Below are positions 1-7,948 of a stretch of DNA of 64,000 bases, one piece after another (position 1 is the stretch's first letter; the number at the start of each line of letters is the position of its first letter). This DNA is from Mycobacterium sp. IS-1496 (lineage in GTDB: Bacteria; Actinomycetota; Actinomycetes; Mycobacteriales; Mycobacteriaceae): assembly GCF_001499995.1 (NCBI RefSeq), contig NZ_LQIU01000056.1, positions 1 to 64,000 of the forward strand. Direction: 5' to 3'. The notes beneath the pieces are model-generated. The model worked only from the letters and a program-made list of their open reading frames with translations, had not been told where the DNA came from and made no database searches. The position numbers and the translations under genes are program-made.

Positions 1-2357
1 CCCCCGCACCGGCGCGGCCGGGACCGACACCCGGTCCCCGCCCCGGCCCGGCGCCCAAGCCCGCACCGCGCACCCCGCGCGTCGGCAACAACCCGTTCTC
101 GACGCAACAGCCGGTGGAGCGGCCGATTCCTCGGCCGCAGCCGCGTCCCGGAGCCCCCCGGCCCGGCACGCCGCGTCCCGGCATGTCGCCCAACAACATG
201 CCGCCGCGTCCCGCCGGTCCCCGTCCGGGTGCTCCCGCGGGACGTCCAGGCGGCCCGCGCCCCGGCCCCGGTGGTCGTGGACCCGGTGGCGGCGGTGGTC
301 GCCCCGGTGGTCCCGGCGGCGGTGGCGGCGGTGGTAACTACCGCGGCGGCGGCGCCGGCGGTGGCGGTGGCGCCCCGGCAGGTGGAGGTTTCCGCGGTCG
401 TCCCGGTGGCGGCGGTGGCCGCCCCGGTCAGCGCGGTGGCGCGGCCGGTGCGTTCGGCCGTCCCGGCGGTGCGCCCAAGCGCGGTCGCAAGTCGAAGCGG
501 GCGAAACGCGCCGAGTACGAGAACATGCAGGCCCCGGTCGTCGGTGGCGTGCGGTTGCCGCACGGCAACGGCGAGACCATCCGGCTGGCACGCGGCGCGT
601 CGCTGAGCGACTTCGCCGAGAAGATCAACGCCAACCCGGCCTCGCTGGTCCAGGCGCTGTTCAACCTCGGTGAGATGGTCACCGCGACGCAGTCGGTGAA
701 CGACGAGACCCTCGAGCTGCTCGGCAGCGAGATGAACTACGTCGTGCAGGTCGTCTCGCCCGAGGACGAGGACCGCGAACTGCTCGAGTCGTTCGACCTC
801 ACCTACGGCGAGGACGAGGGCGGCGAGGAGGACCTCGAGATCCGCCCGCCGGTCGTCACCGTCATGGGTCACGTCGACCACGGCAAGACGCGCCTGCTGG
901 ACACGATCCGTAACGCCACCGTCCGTGAGGGCGAGGCCGGCGGCATCACCCAGCACATCGGCGCCTACCAGGTGACGGTCGACCTCGACGGCAACGAGCG
1001 GCCCATCACCTTCATCGACACCCCGGGTCACGAGGCGTTCACCGCCATGCGTGCCCGCGGCGCCAAGGCCACCGACATCGCGATCCTGGTGGTGGCCGCC
1101 GACGACGGCGTCATGCCGCAGACGGTCGAGGCCGTCAACCACGCGCAGGCCGCCGACGTGCCGATCGTGGTGGCGGTCAACAAGATCGACAAGGAGGGCG
1201 CCGACCCGGCGAAGATCCGCGGTCAGCTCACCGAGTACGGCCTGGTGCCCGAGGAGTACGGCGGCGACACGATGTTCGTCGACATCTCCGCCAAGGCGGG
1301 CACCAACATCGAGGCGCTGCTCGAGGCGGTCATCCTGACCGCCGACGCCTCGCTGGACCTGCGGGCCAATCCGGACATGGAGGCCCAGGGCGTGGCGATC
1401 GAGGCGCACCTCGACCGTGGCCGCGGCCCCGTCGCGACCGTGCTGATCCAGCGCGGCACGCTGCGGGTCGGCGACTCGGTGGTGGCAGGCGACGCCTACG
1501 GCCGCGTGCGCCGCATGGTCGACGAGCACGGCGAGGACGTGACCGAGGCGCTGCCGTCGCGGCCGGTCCAGGTCATCGGCTTCACGTCGGTGCCCGGTGC
1601 CGGTGACAACTTCCTGGTCGTCGACGAGGACCGCATCGCCCGCCAGATCGCCGACCGCCGCAGCGCGCGCAAGCGCAACGCGATGGCCGCGCGCAGCCGC
1701 AAGCGGATCAGCCTGGAGGACCTGGATTCGGCGCTGAAGGAGACCAGCCAGCTGAACCTGATCCTCAAAGGCGACAACGCCGGTACGGTCGAGGCGCTCG
1801 AGGAGGCCCTGCTGGGCATCCAGGTCGACGACGAGGTCGAGCTGCGCGTCATCGACCGCGGTGTCGGTGGTGTCACCGAGACCAACGTCAACCTGGCGTC
1901 GGCCTCGGACGCGATCATCATCGGGTTCAACGTTCGCGCCGAGGGCAAGGCCACCGAACTGGCCAACCGCGAAGGGGTGGAGATCCGGTACTACTCGGTG
2001 ATCTACCAGGCCATCGACGAGATCGAGAGCGCGCTCAAGGGCATGCTCAAGCCGATCTACGAGGAGCGCGAACTCGGCCGCGCCGAGATCCGCGCGATCT
2101 TCCGGTCGTCGAAGGTCGGCAACATCGCCGGTTGCCTGGTCCAGTCGGGCATCATGCGGCGTAACGCCAAGGCCCGTCTGCTGCGCGACAACGTCGTGGT
2201 GGCCGAGAACCTCACCGTCTCCTCGCTGCGGCGGGAGAAGGAGGACGTCACCGAGGTGCGCGACGGCTACGAATGTGGTTTGACGCTGACGTACTCGGAT
2301 ATCAAAGAGGGCGACGTCATCGAGACGTACGAACTGGTGGAGAAGGCGAGGACCTAA
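1..2357 (+). CDS. infB: translation initiation factor IF-2 (5' end outside window)
   Basis: IF-2 is the GTPase that brings initiator tRNA to the 30S subunit and promotes subunit joining. The frame is already open at base 3, so the real start lies upstream; the in-frame GTG at 114 is internal. About 784 residues are visible. They begin with a Pro/Gly/Arg-rich low-complexity arm reaching about base 520, as in other mycobacterial IF-2 proteins. The G domain follows, with G1 GHVDHGKT near base 866, DTPGHEAF near 1018 and NKID near 1180, then the C-terminal initiator-tRNA-binding domains. rbfA starts 3 bases after the TAA stop, the usual infB-rbfA order. Family assignment is certain; only the N-terminus is missing. 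Confidence 0.98.
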   Translation, partial: PAPARPGPTPGPRPGPAPKPAPRTPRVGNNPFSTQQPVERPIPRPQPRPGAPRPGTPRPGMSPNNMPPRPAGPRPGAPAGRPGGPRPGPGGRGPGGGGGRPGGPGGGGGGGNYRGGGAGGGGGAPAGGGFRGRPGGGGGRPGQRGGAAGAFGRPGGAPKRGRKSKRAKRAEYENMQAPVVGGVRLPHGNGETIRLARGASLSDFAEKINANPASLVQALFNLGEMVTATQSVNDETLELLGSEMNYVVQVVSPEDEDRELLESFDLTYGEDEGGEEDLEIRPPVVTVMGHVDHGKTRLLDTIRNATVREGEAGGITQHIGAYQVTVDLDGNERPITFIDTPGHEAFTAMRARGAKATDIAILVVAADDGVMPQTVEAVNHAQAADVPIVVAVNKIDKEGADPAKIRGQLTEYGLVPEEYGGDTMFVDISAKAGTNIEALLEAVILTADASLDLRANPDMEAQGVAIEAHLDRGRGPVATVLIQRGTLRVGDSVVAGDAYGRVRRMVDEHGEDVTEALPSRPVQVIGFTSVPGAGDNFLVVDEDRIARQIADRRSARKRNAMAARSRKRISLEDLDSALKETSQLNLILKGDNAGTVEALEEALLGIQVDDEVELRVIDRGVGGVTETNVNLASASDAIIIGFNVRAEGKATELANREGVEIRYYSVIYQAIDEIESALKGMLKPIYEERELGRAEIRAIFRSSKVGNIAGCLVQSGIMRRNAKARLLRDNVVVAENLTVSSLRREKEDVTEVRDGYECGLTLTYSDIKEGDVIETYELVEKART

Positions 2358-2360
2358 GGC

Positions 2361-2867
2361 ATGGCTGACCCGGCACGAGCGAAGCGGTTGGCCAAGCGCA
2401 TCTCCACCATCGTCGCCTCGGCGATCGAGTACGAGATCAAGGATCCACGGCTGGCCGGTGTGACGATCACCGACGCCAAGGTGACCAACGATCTCCACGA
2501 CGCGACGCTGTACTACACGGTGCTGGGCCGCAGCCTCGACGACGAACCGGATTACGCCGGGGCGGCGGCCGCACTGGACAAGGCCAAGGGTGTGTTGCGC
2601 ACCAAGGTGGGCGCCGGGACCGGGGTGCGGTTCACCCCGACCCTGGCGTTCGTCCGCGACACGGTGCCCGACACCGCGCACCGGATGGAGGAGTTGCTGG
2701 CCCGCGCCCGCGCCGCAGATGAGGATTTGGCGAGAGTTCGTGAGGGCGCCAAGCACGCGGGCGATGCCGACCCGTACCGTGTGAGTGGGGCGGAGGAGAC
2801 TCCCGGGGAATCGGACCACGAGCTCGACGCTGAGGACACCGGTGACCGCAATCGACAAGACGACTGA
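2361..2867 (+). CDS. rbfA: 30S ribosome-binding factor A
   Basis: RbfA binds the 30S subunit and assists late 16S rRNA 5'-end maturation and cold adaptation. The 168-residue product begins MADPARAKRLAKRISTIVAS and has the conserved core KDPRLAGVTITDAKVTNDL followed by YYTVLG, a KH-type fold. The last 45 or so residues are acidic and probably disordered, a tail common in actinobacterial RbfA. The ATG lies 3 bases after infB, so translation is probably coupled. Its 3' end overlaps the GTG start of the next gene by 26 bases. Confidence 0.97.
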   Translation: MADPARAKRLAKRISTIVASAIEYEIKDPRLAGVTITDAKVTNDLHDATLYYTVLGRSLDDEPDYAGAAAALDKAKGVLRTKVGAGTGVRFTPTLAFVRDTVPDTAHRMEELLARARAADEDLARVREGAKHAGDADPYRVSGAEETPGESDHELDAEDTGDRNRQDD

Positions 2868-3837
2868 CGTACCAGCCGGCGCGCGCATAGACGCATACCG
2901 GGCGGCCGACATACTGGCCGCGGCTTCGACCGTCAGTGTGGTCTGTCACGTCTACCCGGACGCCGACACCATCGGCGCCGGCCTGGCGTTGGCGCTGGTC
3001 CTCGACCACGCCGGCAAGGGTGTCGAGGTCAGTTTCGCCGCACCCGCCGACCTGCCGGAGTCGTTGCAATCCCTGCCCGGCGGTCACCTGCTGGTGGCGC
3101 CGGAGGCGATGCTCCGCGACGCCGACCTGGTGGTCACCGTGGACATCCCGAGCGTCAACCGGCTGGGCGCGCTGGCGGACCTGGCCGCGCCGGGACGGCG
3201 CGTGCTGGTGATCGACCACCACGCGTCCAACCAGCTGTTCGGGACGGCGAACTACGTCGACCCGTCGGCGGACTCCACCACGATGCTGGTCGCCGAACTC
3301 CTCGACGCATGGCACAAGCCGATCGACCTCGGCGTGGCGCACTGTCTCTACGCCGGCCTGACCACCGACACCGGCTCGTTCCGCTGGGCGAGCGCACGCG
3401 CGCACCGGCTGGCCGCGCGGCTGGTCGAGATCGGCGTGGACAACGCCGCGATCAGCCGGACCCTGCTCGACACCCACCCGTTCGCGTGGCTGCCGATGCT
3501 CTCGCGCGTGCTGGCGTCGGCCCGGCTGCTGCCCGACGCGGTGGACGGCCGCGGCCTGGTGTACGCGGTGGTGACCCACGAGGAGCTGGCCGACGCGCGG
3601 CCCGAGGAAGTCGAGAGCATCGTCGACATCGTGCGCACCACGCAGCAGGCCGAGGTGGCCGCGGTGTTCAAGGAACTCCAGCCGCAACAGTGGTCCGTGT
3701 CGATGCGCGCGAAGTCGATCGACCTCACGTCGGTGGCCAGTGCGTTCGGCGGCGGCGGCCACCGGCTGGCGGCCGGCTATTCGGCCAGCGGACCCGCCGA
3801 CGACGTGGTCGCGGCGCTGAGAGCGGCACTTGGCTGA
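2842..3837 (+). CDS. nrnA: DHH-family bifunctional oligoribonuclease / PAP phosphatase (NrnA-like)
   Basis: A DHH/DHHA1 phosphoesterase of 331 residues, matching the M. tuberculosis Rv2837c type, which degrades short RNAs or cyclic dinucleotide products and dephosphorylates 3'-phosphoadenosine 5'-phosphate. Metal-binding motifs are visible: HVYPDADTIG (36-45), DIPS (about 101-104), DHH (125-127), and the DHHA1 substrate loop FGGGGHRLAAG near residue 305. I chose the GTG at 2842 because GAGGA precedes it by 5 bases and the family N-terminus fits. A longer frame from 2785 would run deep into rbfA. It overlaps rbfA by 26 bases and the next gene by 8, consistent with one operon. The exact in vivo substrate cannot be read from sequence. 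Confidence 0.93.
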   Translation: MTAIDKTTDVPAGARIDAYRAADILAAASTVSVVCHVYPDADTIGAGLALALVLDHAGKGVEVSFAAPADLPESLQSLPGGHLLVAPEAMLRDADLVVTVDIPSVNRLGALADLAAPGRRVLVIDHHASNQLFGTANYVDPSADSTTMLVAELLDAWHKPIDLGVAHCLYAGLTTDTGSFRWASARAHRLAARLVEIGVDNAAISRTLLDTHPFAWLPMLSRVLASARLLPDAVDGRGLVYAVVTHEELADARPEEVESIVDIVRTTQQAEVAAVFKELQPQQWSVSMRAKSIDLTSVASAFGGGGHRLAAGYSASGPADDVVAALRAALG

Positions 3838-5164
3838 GCTCGACGGCGTACCGCCCGTCGAGCCGGCGACCAGCCGGCGCATCGCGGCGCTGGCCTTCCC
3901 GGCGCTGGGTGTGCTCGCCGCCGAACCGATCTATCTGCTGTTCGACCTCGCGGTGGTCGGGCGCCTCGGCGCACTGAGCCTGGCCGGGCTCGCCATCGGC
4001 GCGCTCGTCATGGGTGTGCTCAGTGCGCAACTGACGTTCCTCTCGTACGGCACGACGGCGCGCGCGGCCCGGTTCTACGGCGCCGGCGACCGGACGGCCG
4101 CCGTGGGGGAGGGCGTGCAGGCCACCTGGCTGGCCCTGGCCATCGGGACGACGATCGTGGTGGCCGTGCAGGCGACGGCGGTGCCGCTGGTCTCCGCCCT
4201 GGCCGCAGGCGGCGAGATCGCCGACGCCGCACTGCCGTGGGTGCGCATCGCCAGTCTGGCGGTGCCCGCGATCCTGATCGCGGCGGCGGGCAACGGGTGG
4301 ATGCGCGGGGTGCAGGACACGATGCGGCCGCTGCGCTACGTCGTCTTCGGTTTCGCGGTGTCCGCGGTGCTGTGCCCGCTGCTCGTGTACGGCTGGCTGG
4401 GCGCGCCCGAGATGGGGCTGGCGGGTTCGGCGGTGGCCAACGTCGTCGGGCAGTGGCTGGCCGCGATCCTGTTCTGCCGGGCGCTGATCGTGGAGCGGGC
4501 GCCGCTGCGTCCGCAGCCGTCGGTGCTGCGCGCGCAGGTGGTGATGGGCCGTGATCTGGTCCTGCGGACCGTGGCGTTCCAGGCCTGCTTCGTCTCCGCG
4601 GGCGCGGTGGCCGCGCGGTTCGGCGCGGCCGCCGTCGCCGCCCACCAGGTTGTGCTGCAGCTGTGGAATTTCCTTGCGCTCGTGCTGGATTCACTCGCCA
4701 TCGCCGCGCAGTCACTGGTCGGCGCGGCGCTGGGGGCCGGTCACCTTCCGCACGCGAAGTCCGTGGCGTGGCGGGTGACCGTCTTCTCGACGGTGGCCGC
4801 CGGGCTGTTGGCGCTGGTGTTCGCCGTCGGGTCGTCGGTGCTGCCGGGCGTGTTCACCGACGATCGGTCGGTGCTCGACGAGATCGGTGTGCCGTGGTGG
4901 TTCCTGGTGGGTCAGTTACCGGTCGCCGGTGTGGTGTTCGCGCTCGACGGTGTGCTGCTCGGCGCCGGTGACGCGACGTTCATGCGCAACGCCACGCTGA
5001 TCAGCGCGCTGGTCGGGTTTCTGCCGCTGATCTGGCTGTCGCTGGGGTTCGGGTGGGGACTGCTCGGCATCTGGGCCGGACTGTCGACGTTCATGGTGTT
5101 GCGCCTGGTGTTCGTCGGCTGGCGGGCGCTGTCCGGACGCTGGCTGATCCCCGGCACGCGCTGA
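3830..5164 (+). CDS. dinF: MATE-family efflux transporter (DinF type)
   Basis: A 444-residue multidrug/toxin extrusion protein with about twelve hydrophobic segments, clearly the counterpart of M. tuberculosis Rv2836c (dinF). Recognisable stretches are ALAFPALGVLAAEPIYLLFD at the N-terminus, AAVAAHQVVLQLWNFLALVL in the middle, and DGVLLGAGDATFMRNA in the C-terminal half. It should sit in the inner membrane and exchange cations for organic substrates; no specific substrate can be named. The start is a TTG at 3830 that overlaps the preceding stop by 8 bases; this start is plausible through coupling but not proved. On the opposite strand the tail of a methyltransferase frame runs into its last 249 bases. 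Confidence 0.95.
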   Translation: MAELDGVPPVEPATSRRIAALAFPALGVLAAEPIYLLFDLAVVGRLGALSLAGLAIGALVMGVLSAQLTFLSYGTTARAARFYGAGDRTAAVGEGVQATWLALAIGTTIVVAVQATAVPLVSALAAGGEIADAALPWVRIASLAVPAILIAAAGNGWMRGVQDTMRPLRYVVFGFAVSAVLCPLLVYGWLGAPEMGLAGSAVANVVGQWLAAILFCRALIVERAPLRPQPSVLRAQVVMGRDLVLRTVAFQACFVSAGAVAARFGAAAVAAHQVVLQLWNFLALVLDSLAIAAQSLVGAALGAGHLPHAKSVAWRVTVFSTVAAGLLALVFAVGSSVLPGVFTDDRSVLDEIGVPWWFLVGQLPVAGVVFALDGVLLGAGDATFMRNATLISALVGFLPLIWLSLGFGWGLLGIWAGLSTFMVLRLVFVGWRALSGRWLIPGTR

Positions 5165-5776
5165 CGGCCGGACACCGCGGACCACCCAGGCGGCTCGGCG
5201 TCCGCGCCCGTGTGCGGTCACGCGCACATCGGTCAGGCCCGCGGACTCACTCAGCACGACAAACGCCTCGGCCTGTTGAGCGGTCCAGCCGTGGCTGGCG
5301 AACCCCGTGGCCTCGGGTTGCACCTGACGTTCCACGACGAGCAGCCGCCCGCCCGGAGACAGAACGCGGTGTATCTCGGTCAGCGCCGCGACCACATCGG
5401 GCCAGTGGTGCACCGTGGCCAACGCCCACACGACCGTCGCGGACGTATCGGGTACGGGCAGCGCTTCGGCGCCGCCCCGGACCCACCTCACCGCGGTGCG
5501 GCGCCGGGTCACCGCCCGCGCCACCCGCAACATGGCCGCTGACGGGTCGACACCGGTGACCCGGGCGCCCCGCCGGGCGGCCAGCCGGGCGGCGGTGCCG
5601 GGACCGCACCCGATGTCGACGACGCGGTCCTGCGACGACACCGCGGCGACGTCGGCGGCCAGACGGGCGTGGCCGCGTCCGGTGAGCAGGAACACGACGG
5701 CGAACAGGACGCCGATGGGGCCGGCGAAGCCGGGTTGGCCGGCGTGGTGGTTGACCACGGTGGTGGATTCGGTCAT
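4916..5776 (-). CDS. class I SAM-dependent methyltransferase with antisense C-terminal tail
   Basis: A Methyltransf_11-type enzyme. The SAM-binding motif VVDIGCGPGT is at about residues 52-61, followed by VTGVDPSAAML and the post-I region ALATVHHWPDV and LSPGGRLLVVERQV. Substrate unknown. The ATG at 5776 was preferred over a longer frame from 5797 because it matches the family length. The recognisable domain ends near WVVRGVRP at about base 5170, just before dinF. The frame nevertheless stays open to 4916, adding about 80 Gln/Pro/Arg-rich residues antisense to dinF, which look like an accidental extension after loss of the normal stop. A MerR-type regulator gene is divergent 45 bases upstream, and may control it. 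Confidence 0.8.
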   Translation of the reverse strand: MTESTTVVNHHAGQPGFAGPIGVLFAVVFLLTGRGHARLAADVAAVSSQDRVVDIGCGPGTAARLAARRGARVTGVDPSAAMLRVARAVTRRRTAVRWVRGGAEALPVPDTSATVVWALATVHHWPDVVAALTEIHRVLSPGGRLLVVERQVQPEATGFASHGWTAQQAEAFVVLSESAGLTDVRVTAHGRGRRAAWVVRGVRPSARAGDQPASGQRPPADEHQAQHHERRQSGPDAEQSPPEPQRQPDQRQKPDQRADQRGVAHERRVTGAEQHTVEREHHTGDR

Positions 5777-5792
5777 GAGACGACCTTGCCGG

Positions 5793-5808
5793 TTCAAGTC
5801 GGGTTGAA
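5793..5808. promoter_or_regulatory. inverted repeat between methyltransferase and MerR genes
   Basis: TTCAA-N6-TTGAA (5793-5797 and 5804-5808) lies between the divergent methyltransferase (start 5776) and MerR-type gene (start about 5822). MerR proteins bind such short palindromes in promoter spacers, so this is a candidate operator. No promoter elements were proved. Confidence 0.4.
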
Positions 5809-5821
5809 GTCAAATGGCCGG

Positions 5822-6295
5822 GTGGAGTCGATTCCGATCGGTGAGGCGGCAGCCCGGCTGGGGATGACGACGTCGGCACTGCGCTATTACGACGATCGCG
5901 GACTGGTGCGCCCGCAGGCGCGGCGGTCGGGGCGGCGGATGTACGGGCCCGACGAGCTGCGGCGGCTGGCACTGCTCAAGATCGTTCACGGGCTCGGTCT
6001 CCCGCTCGACACCGCGGTGGCGGTACTCGACGCACCGAGTGAGCAGTGGCGCCAGACGGTGCGCGACCAGATCGCCGAACTGGACCGGGTGATCGCCCGA
6101 GCACAGGGTGCCCAGCAGTTCCTCAGCCATGCGCTGAGGTGCCCGGCCGACCACCCCGCCCGGGAGTGTCCGGCCATGACCGGCGCGCTGGACCGTCTCG
6201 TCGACGGGATGAGCGTGGCGGAGCTCGCCGCCGAACAGACTGGGAGACAGCAGGTTCCGTTGTCCCGAGGTGATGAAGCGCAACCGACCGCCTAG
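5822..6295 (+). CDS. MerR-family transcriptional regulator
   Basis: A 157-residue MerR regulator. The winged-helix DNA-binding region IPIGEAAARLGMTTSALRYY runs from about residue 4 and is followed by the DDRGLVRP wing and the dimerisation helix typical of the family. The C-terminal part contains C118-PADHPARE-C127, a Cys-rich stretch seen in MerR proteins that sense redox agents or metals, but the inducer cannot be inferred. I chose GTG 5822 because it places the HTH at residue 4; a TTG at 5804 is possible and no clear ribosome-binding site decides. It is divergent from a methyltransferase and overlaps the convergent echA16 end by 4 bases. Confidence 0.88.
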   Translation: MESIPIGEAAARLGMTTSALRYYDDRGLVRPQARRSGRRMYGPDELRRLALLKIVHGLGLPLDTAVAVLDAPSEQWRQTVRDQIAELDRVIARAQGAQQFLSHALRCPADHPARECPAMTGALDRLVDGMSVAELAAEQTGRQQVPLSRGDEAQPTA

Positions 6296-7059
6296 CGCAC
6301 CTGGGCGCGGCCCCGCTCGAACACCGCGGAGCGGCTCGCGGCGACGTCGTCCCCGGTGGCCGACGCCATCCACCGGCGCGCGGCGTCCGCCTCCAGCCAC
6401 AACGCGCCGGCGGTCTCGGATTCGTCGATGCGGTGGTAGGACTCCAGCAGCGAGCGCACCGCGCGCTGGTTGTTGCCGACGATCGACGCCGCGATCGCCC
6501 GCGCGGTCGGCAGCAGTTCGGCGTGCGGGACGACCTCGGTGACCAAGCCGGCGCGCAGCGCATCGGTCGCCGACAGGTAGTCGCCGGTGAGGCTCATCCG
6601 GCGGGCCATGCCGACGCCCACCTTCTGCGGCAACCGCACCGACAGACCCCAGGTCGGCAGCAGACCGACCCGGGCGTGGGTGTCGGCGAACCGGGCCAGT
6701 TCGGAGGCGATCAGGAGGTCGCAGTACAGCGCGATCTCGAGACCGCCGGTCACCGCCGCACCGTTGATCGCACCGATCACCGGCTTGGTCATCGACGGCC
6801 ACTTCGGCGAGATGTCCGGCAGCTGGGTCTGATCCCCAAGTTCCTTGAGGTCGAGGCCCGCGCAGAACACCGGGTCGGCTCCGGTCACGATCACCACGTC
6901 GACCTCGTCGTCGGACTCCGCGTCGCGCAACGCACCGAAGAACGCCTCACGCAGCGCCGCGGACAACGCATTGCGGGCCTGCGGCCGGTTCAGCGTCAGG
7001 GTGCGGACCCGATCGGTGGTCTCGATCGCCAGAACGTCAGGGGTGTCAGCGTTGCTCAT
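6292..7059 (-). CDS. echA16: enoyl-CoA hydratase/isomerase family protein (EchA16-like)
   Basis: A 255-residue crotonase-fold protein in the same neighbourhood as Rv2831 (echA16). The oxyanion-hole segments CAGLDLKELG (66-75) and GAAVTGGLEIALYCD (about 100-114) are intact. By alignment from memory with rat mitochondrial hydratase, the first acid (Glu144) corresponds to Glu108 here. The position of Glu164 is His128, in FADTHARVG. Loss of the second acid argues against simple hydratase chemistry and for another crotonase reaction, although the THARVG form is common among mycobacterial EchA proteins. A TAGCGT box (7073-7068, minus strand) lies 8 bases before the ATG, fitting leaderless transcription. 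It converges on the MerR gene with a 4-base overlap. Confidence 0.9.
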   Translation of the reverse strand: MSNADTPDVLAIETTDRVRTLTLNRPQARNALSAALREAFFGALRDAESDDEVDVVIVTGADPVFCAGLDLKELGDQTQLPDISPKWPSMTKPVIGAINGAAVTGGLEIALYCDLLIASELARFADTHARVGLLPTWGLSVRLPQKVGVGMARRMSLTGDYLSATDALRAGLVTEVVPHAELLPTARAIAASIVGNNQRAVRSLLESYHRIDESETAGALWLEADAARRWMASATGDDVAASRSAVFERGRAQVR

Positions 7060-7067
7060 GGTGCTAG

Positions 7068-7090
7068 ACGCTAGCCCCCGCGCCTATCGT
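7068..7090. promoter_or_regulatory. divergent leaderless promoter pair (echA16 / DUF2277)
   Basis: Two -10 type boxes face away from each other: TAGCGT on the minus strand (7073-7068), 8 bases from the echA16 ATG, and TATCGT on the plus strand (7085-7090), 7 bases from the DUF2277 ATG. Spacing places each transcription start at or next to the start codon. Confidence 0.6.
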
Positions 7091-7097
7091 GGCTGTC

Positions 7098-7391
7098 ATG
7101 TGCCGAAACATCACCGAACTGCGCGGTCTGGAGCCGGCGGCCACGGCTGAGGAGATCGAGGCGGCGGCCCGGCAGTACGTCCGCAAGGTCAGCGGAGTCA
7201 CGCGTCCCACCGCGGCCAACGCCGACGCGTTCGAGACGGCCGTCGCCGAGGTCACCGCGACGACCACCCGTCTGCTGTCCGCGCTGCCCCCGCGACGCCA
7301 ACCGCCCAAGAGCGTGCCGCCGTTGCGCCGGCCCGAGGTGCGGGCTCGGCTCGATCCAGGGCTTGATCGCTCCTCGCGTGCGCAGGCGTGA
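7098..7391 (+). CDS. DUF2277-family protein
   Basis: A 97-residue protein with the DUF2277 signature: it opens MCRNITELRGLEPAATAEEI, followed by AAARQYVRKVSGVTRP and a helical segment ending in TTRLLSALPPRRQPP. The function of the family is unknown. A small all-helical, perhaps nucleic-acid-associated protein is only a guess. The ATG at 7098 rather than the upstream GTG at 7089 is supported by the family start MCRNI and by a TATCGT box 7 bases before it. Its stop overlaps the GTG of the next gene in a GTGA arrangement, so the two are co-translated. Confidence 0.9.
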   Translation: MCRNITELRGLEPAATAEEIEAAARQYVRKVSGVTRPTAANADAFETAVAEVTATTTRLLSALPPRRQPPKSVPPLRRPEVRARLDPGLDRSSRAQA

Positions 7392-7948
7392 GCACCCCGG
7401 CGCTCAAGGAGTGGAGTGCCGCTGTGCACGCGATGCTCGACGGCAGGCAGACCGTCCTCCTGCGCAAGGGCGGCATCAGCGAGAAGCGGTTCCATCTCGG
7501 CGCTGACGTTCGGGCCGACCGGTTCCTGCTGTTTCCGACGGTCGCCCACAGTCACGCCGAACGGGTGCGCCCCGAACACCGCGACCTCCTCGGCCCGGCC
7601 GCGGCCGACAGCACCGAGGGGACGCTGACGCTGCGCGCCGGCGCGAGAGTCGTCGCCGCGGTCGAGGTGAACCGTCCCGAGGCCATCGGCGCCCTCGAGC
7701 CGATGCACATCTGGACCGCCGAGTCGGTACGGGCCGACCGGCTCGACTTCCGGCCGAGACACCGGCTGACCGTGCTGGTCGTACAGGTCAGCCCGTTGAC
7801 AGAACCGGTCCGCATCGACCGCACCCCGCAGTACGGGGGCTGCACGAGCTGGGCCGACCTGCCGGTGCGCCCGGCGTGGGAGCCGCCCGTGCACGACGAC
7901 GCCACGCTCGCCGCGGTCGCCGAGACGGTGCGCCGGTCAGTCGGCTGA
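7388..7948 (+). CDS. DUF1802-family protein
   Basis: A 186-residue protein resembling DUF1802: N-terminal LKEWSAAVHAMLDGRQTVLL, then RKGGISE and FLLFPTVAHSHAERV, and later PMHIWTAESVR. The function is unknown. The RKGGI segment and central beta-rich region are the parts that identify the family. It starts at a GTG overlapping the DUF2277 stop by 4 bases, so the two form a two-gene unit. Its 3' end overlaps the end of the convergent hydrolase gene by 12 bases. The family call is from memory. Confidence 0.8.
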   Translation: MSTPALKEWSAAVHAMLDGRQTVLLRKGGISEKRFHLGADVRADRFLLFPTVAHSHAERVRPEHRDLLGPAAADSTEGTLTLRAGARVVAAVEVNRPEAIGALEPMHIWTAESVRADRLDFRPRHRLTVLVVQVSPLTEPVRIDRTPQYGGCTSWADLPVRPAWEPPVHDDATLAAVAETVRRSVG

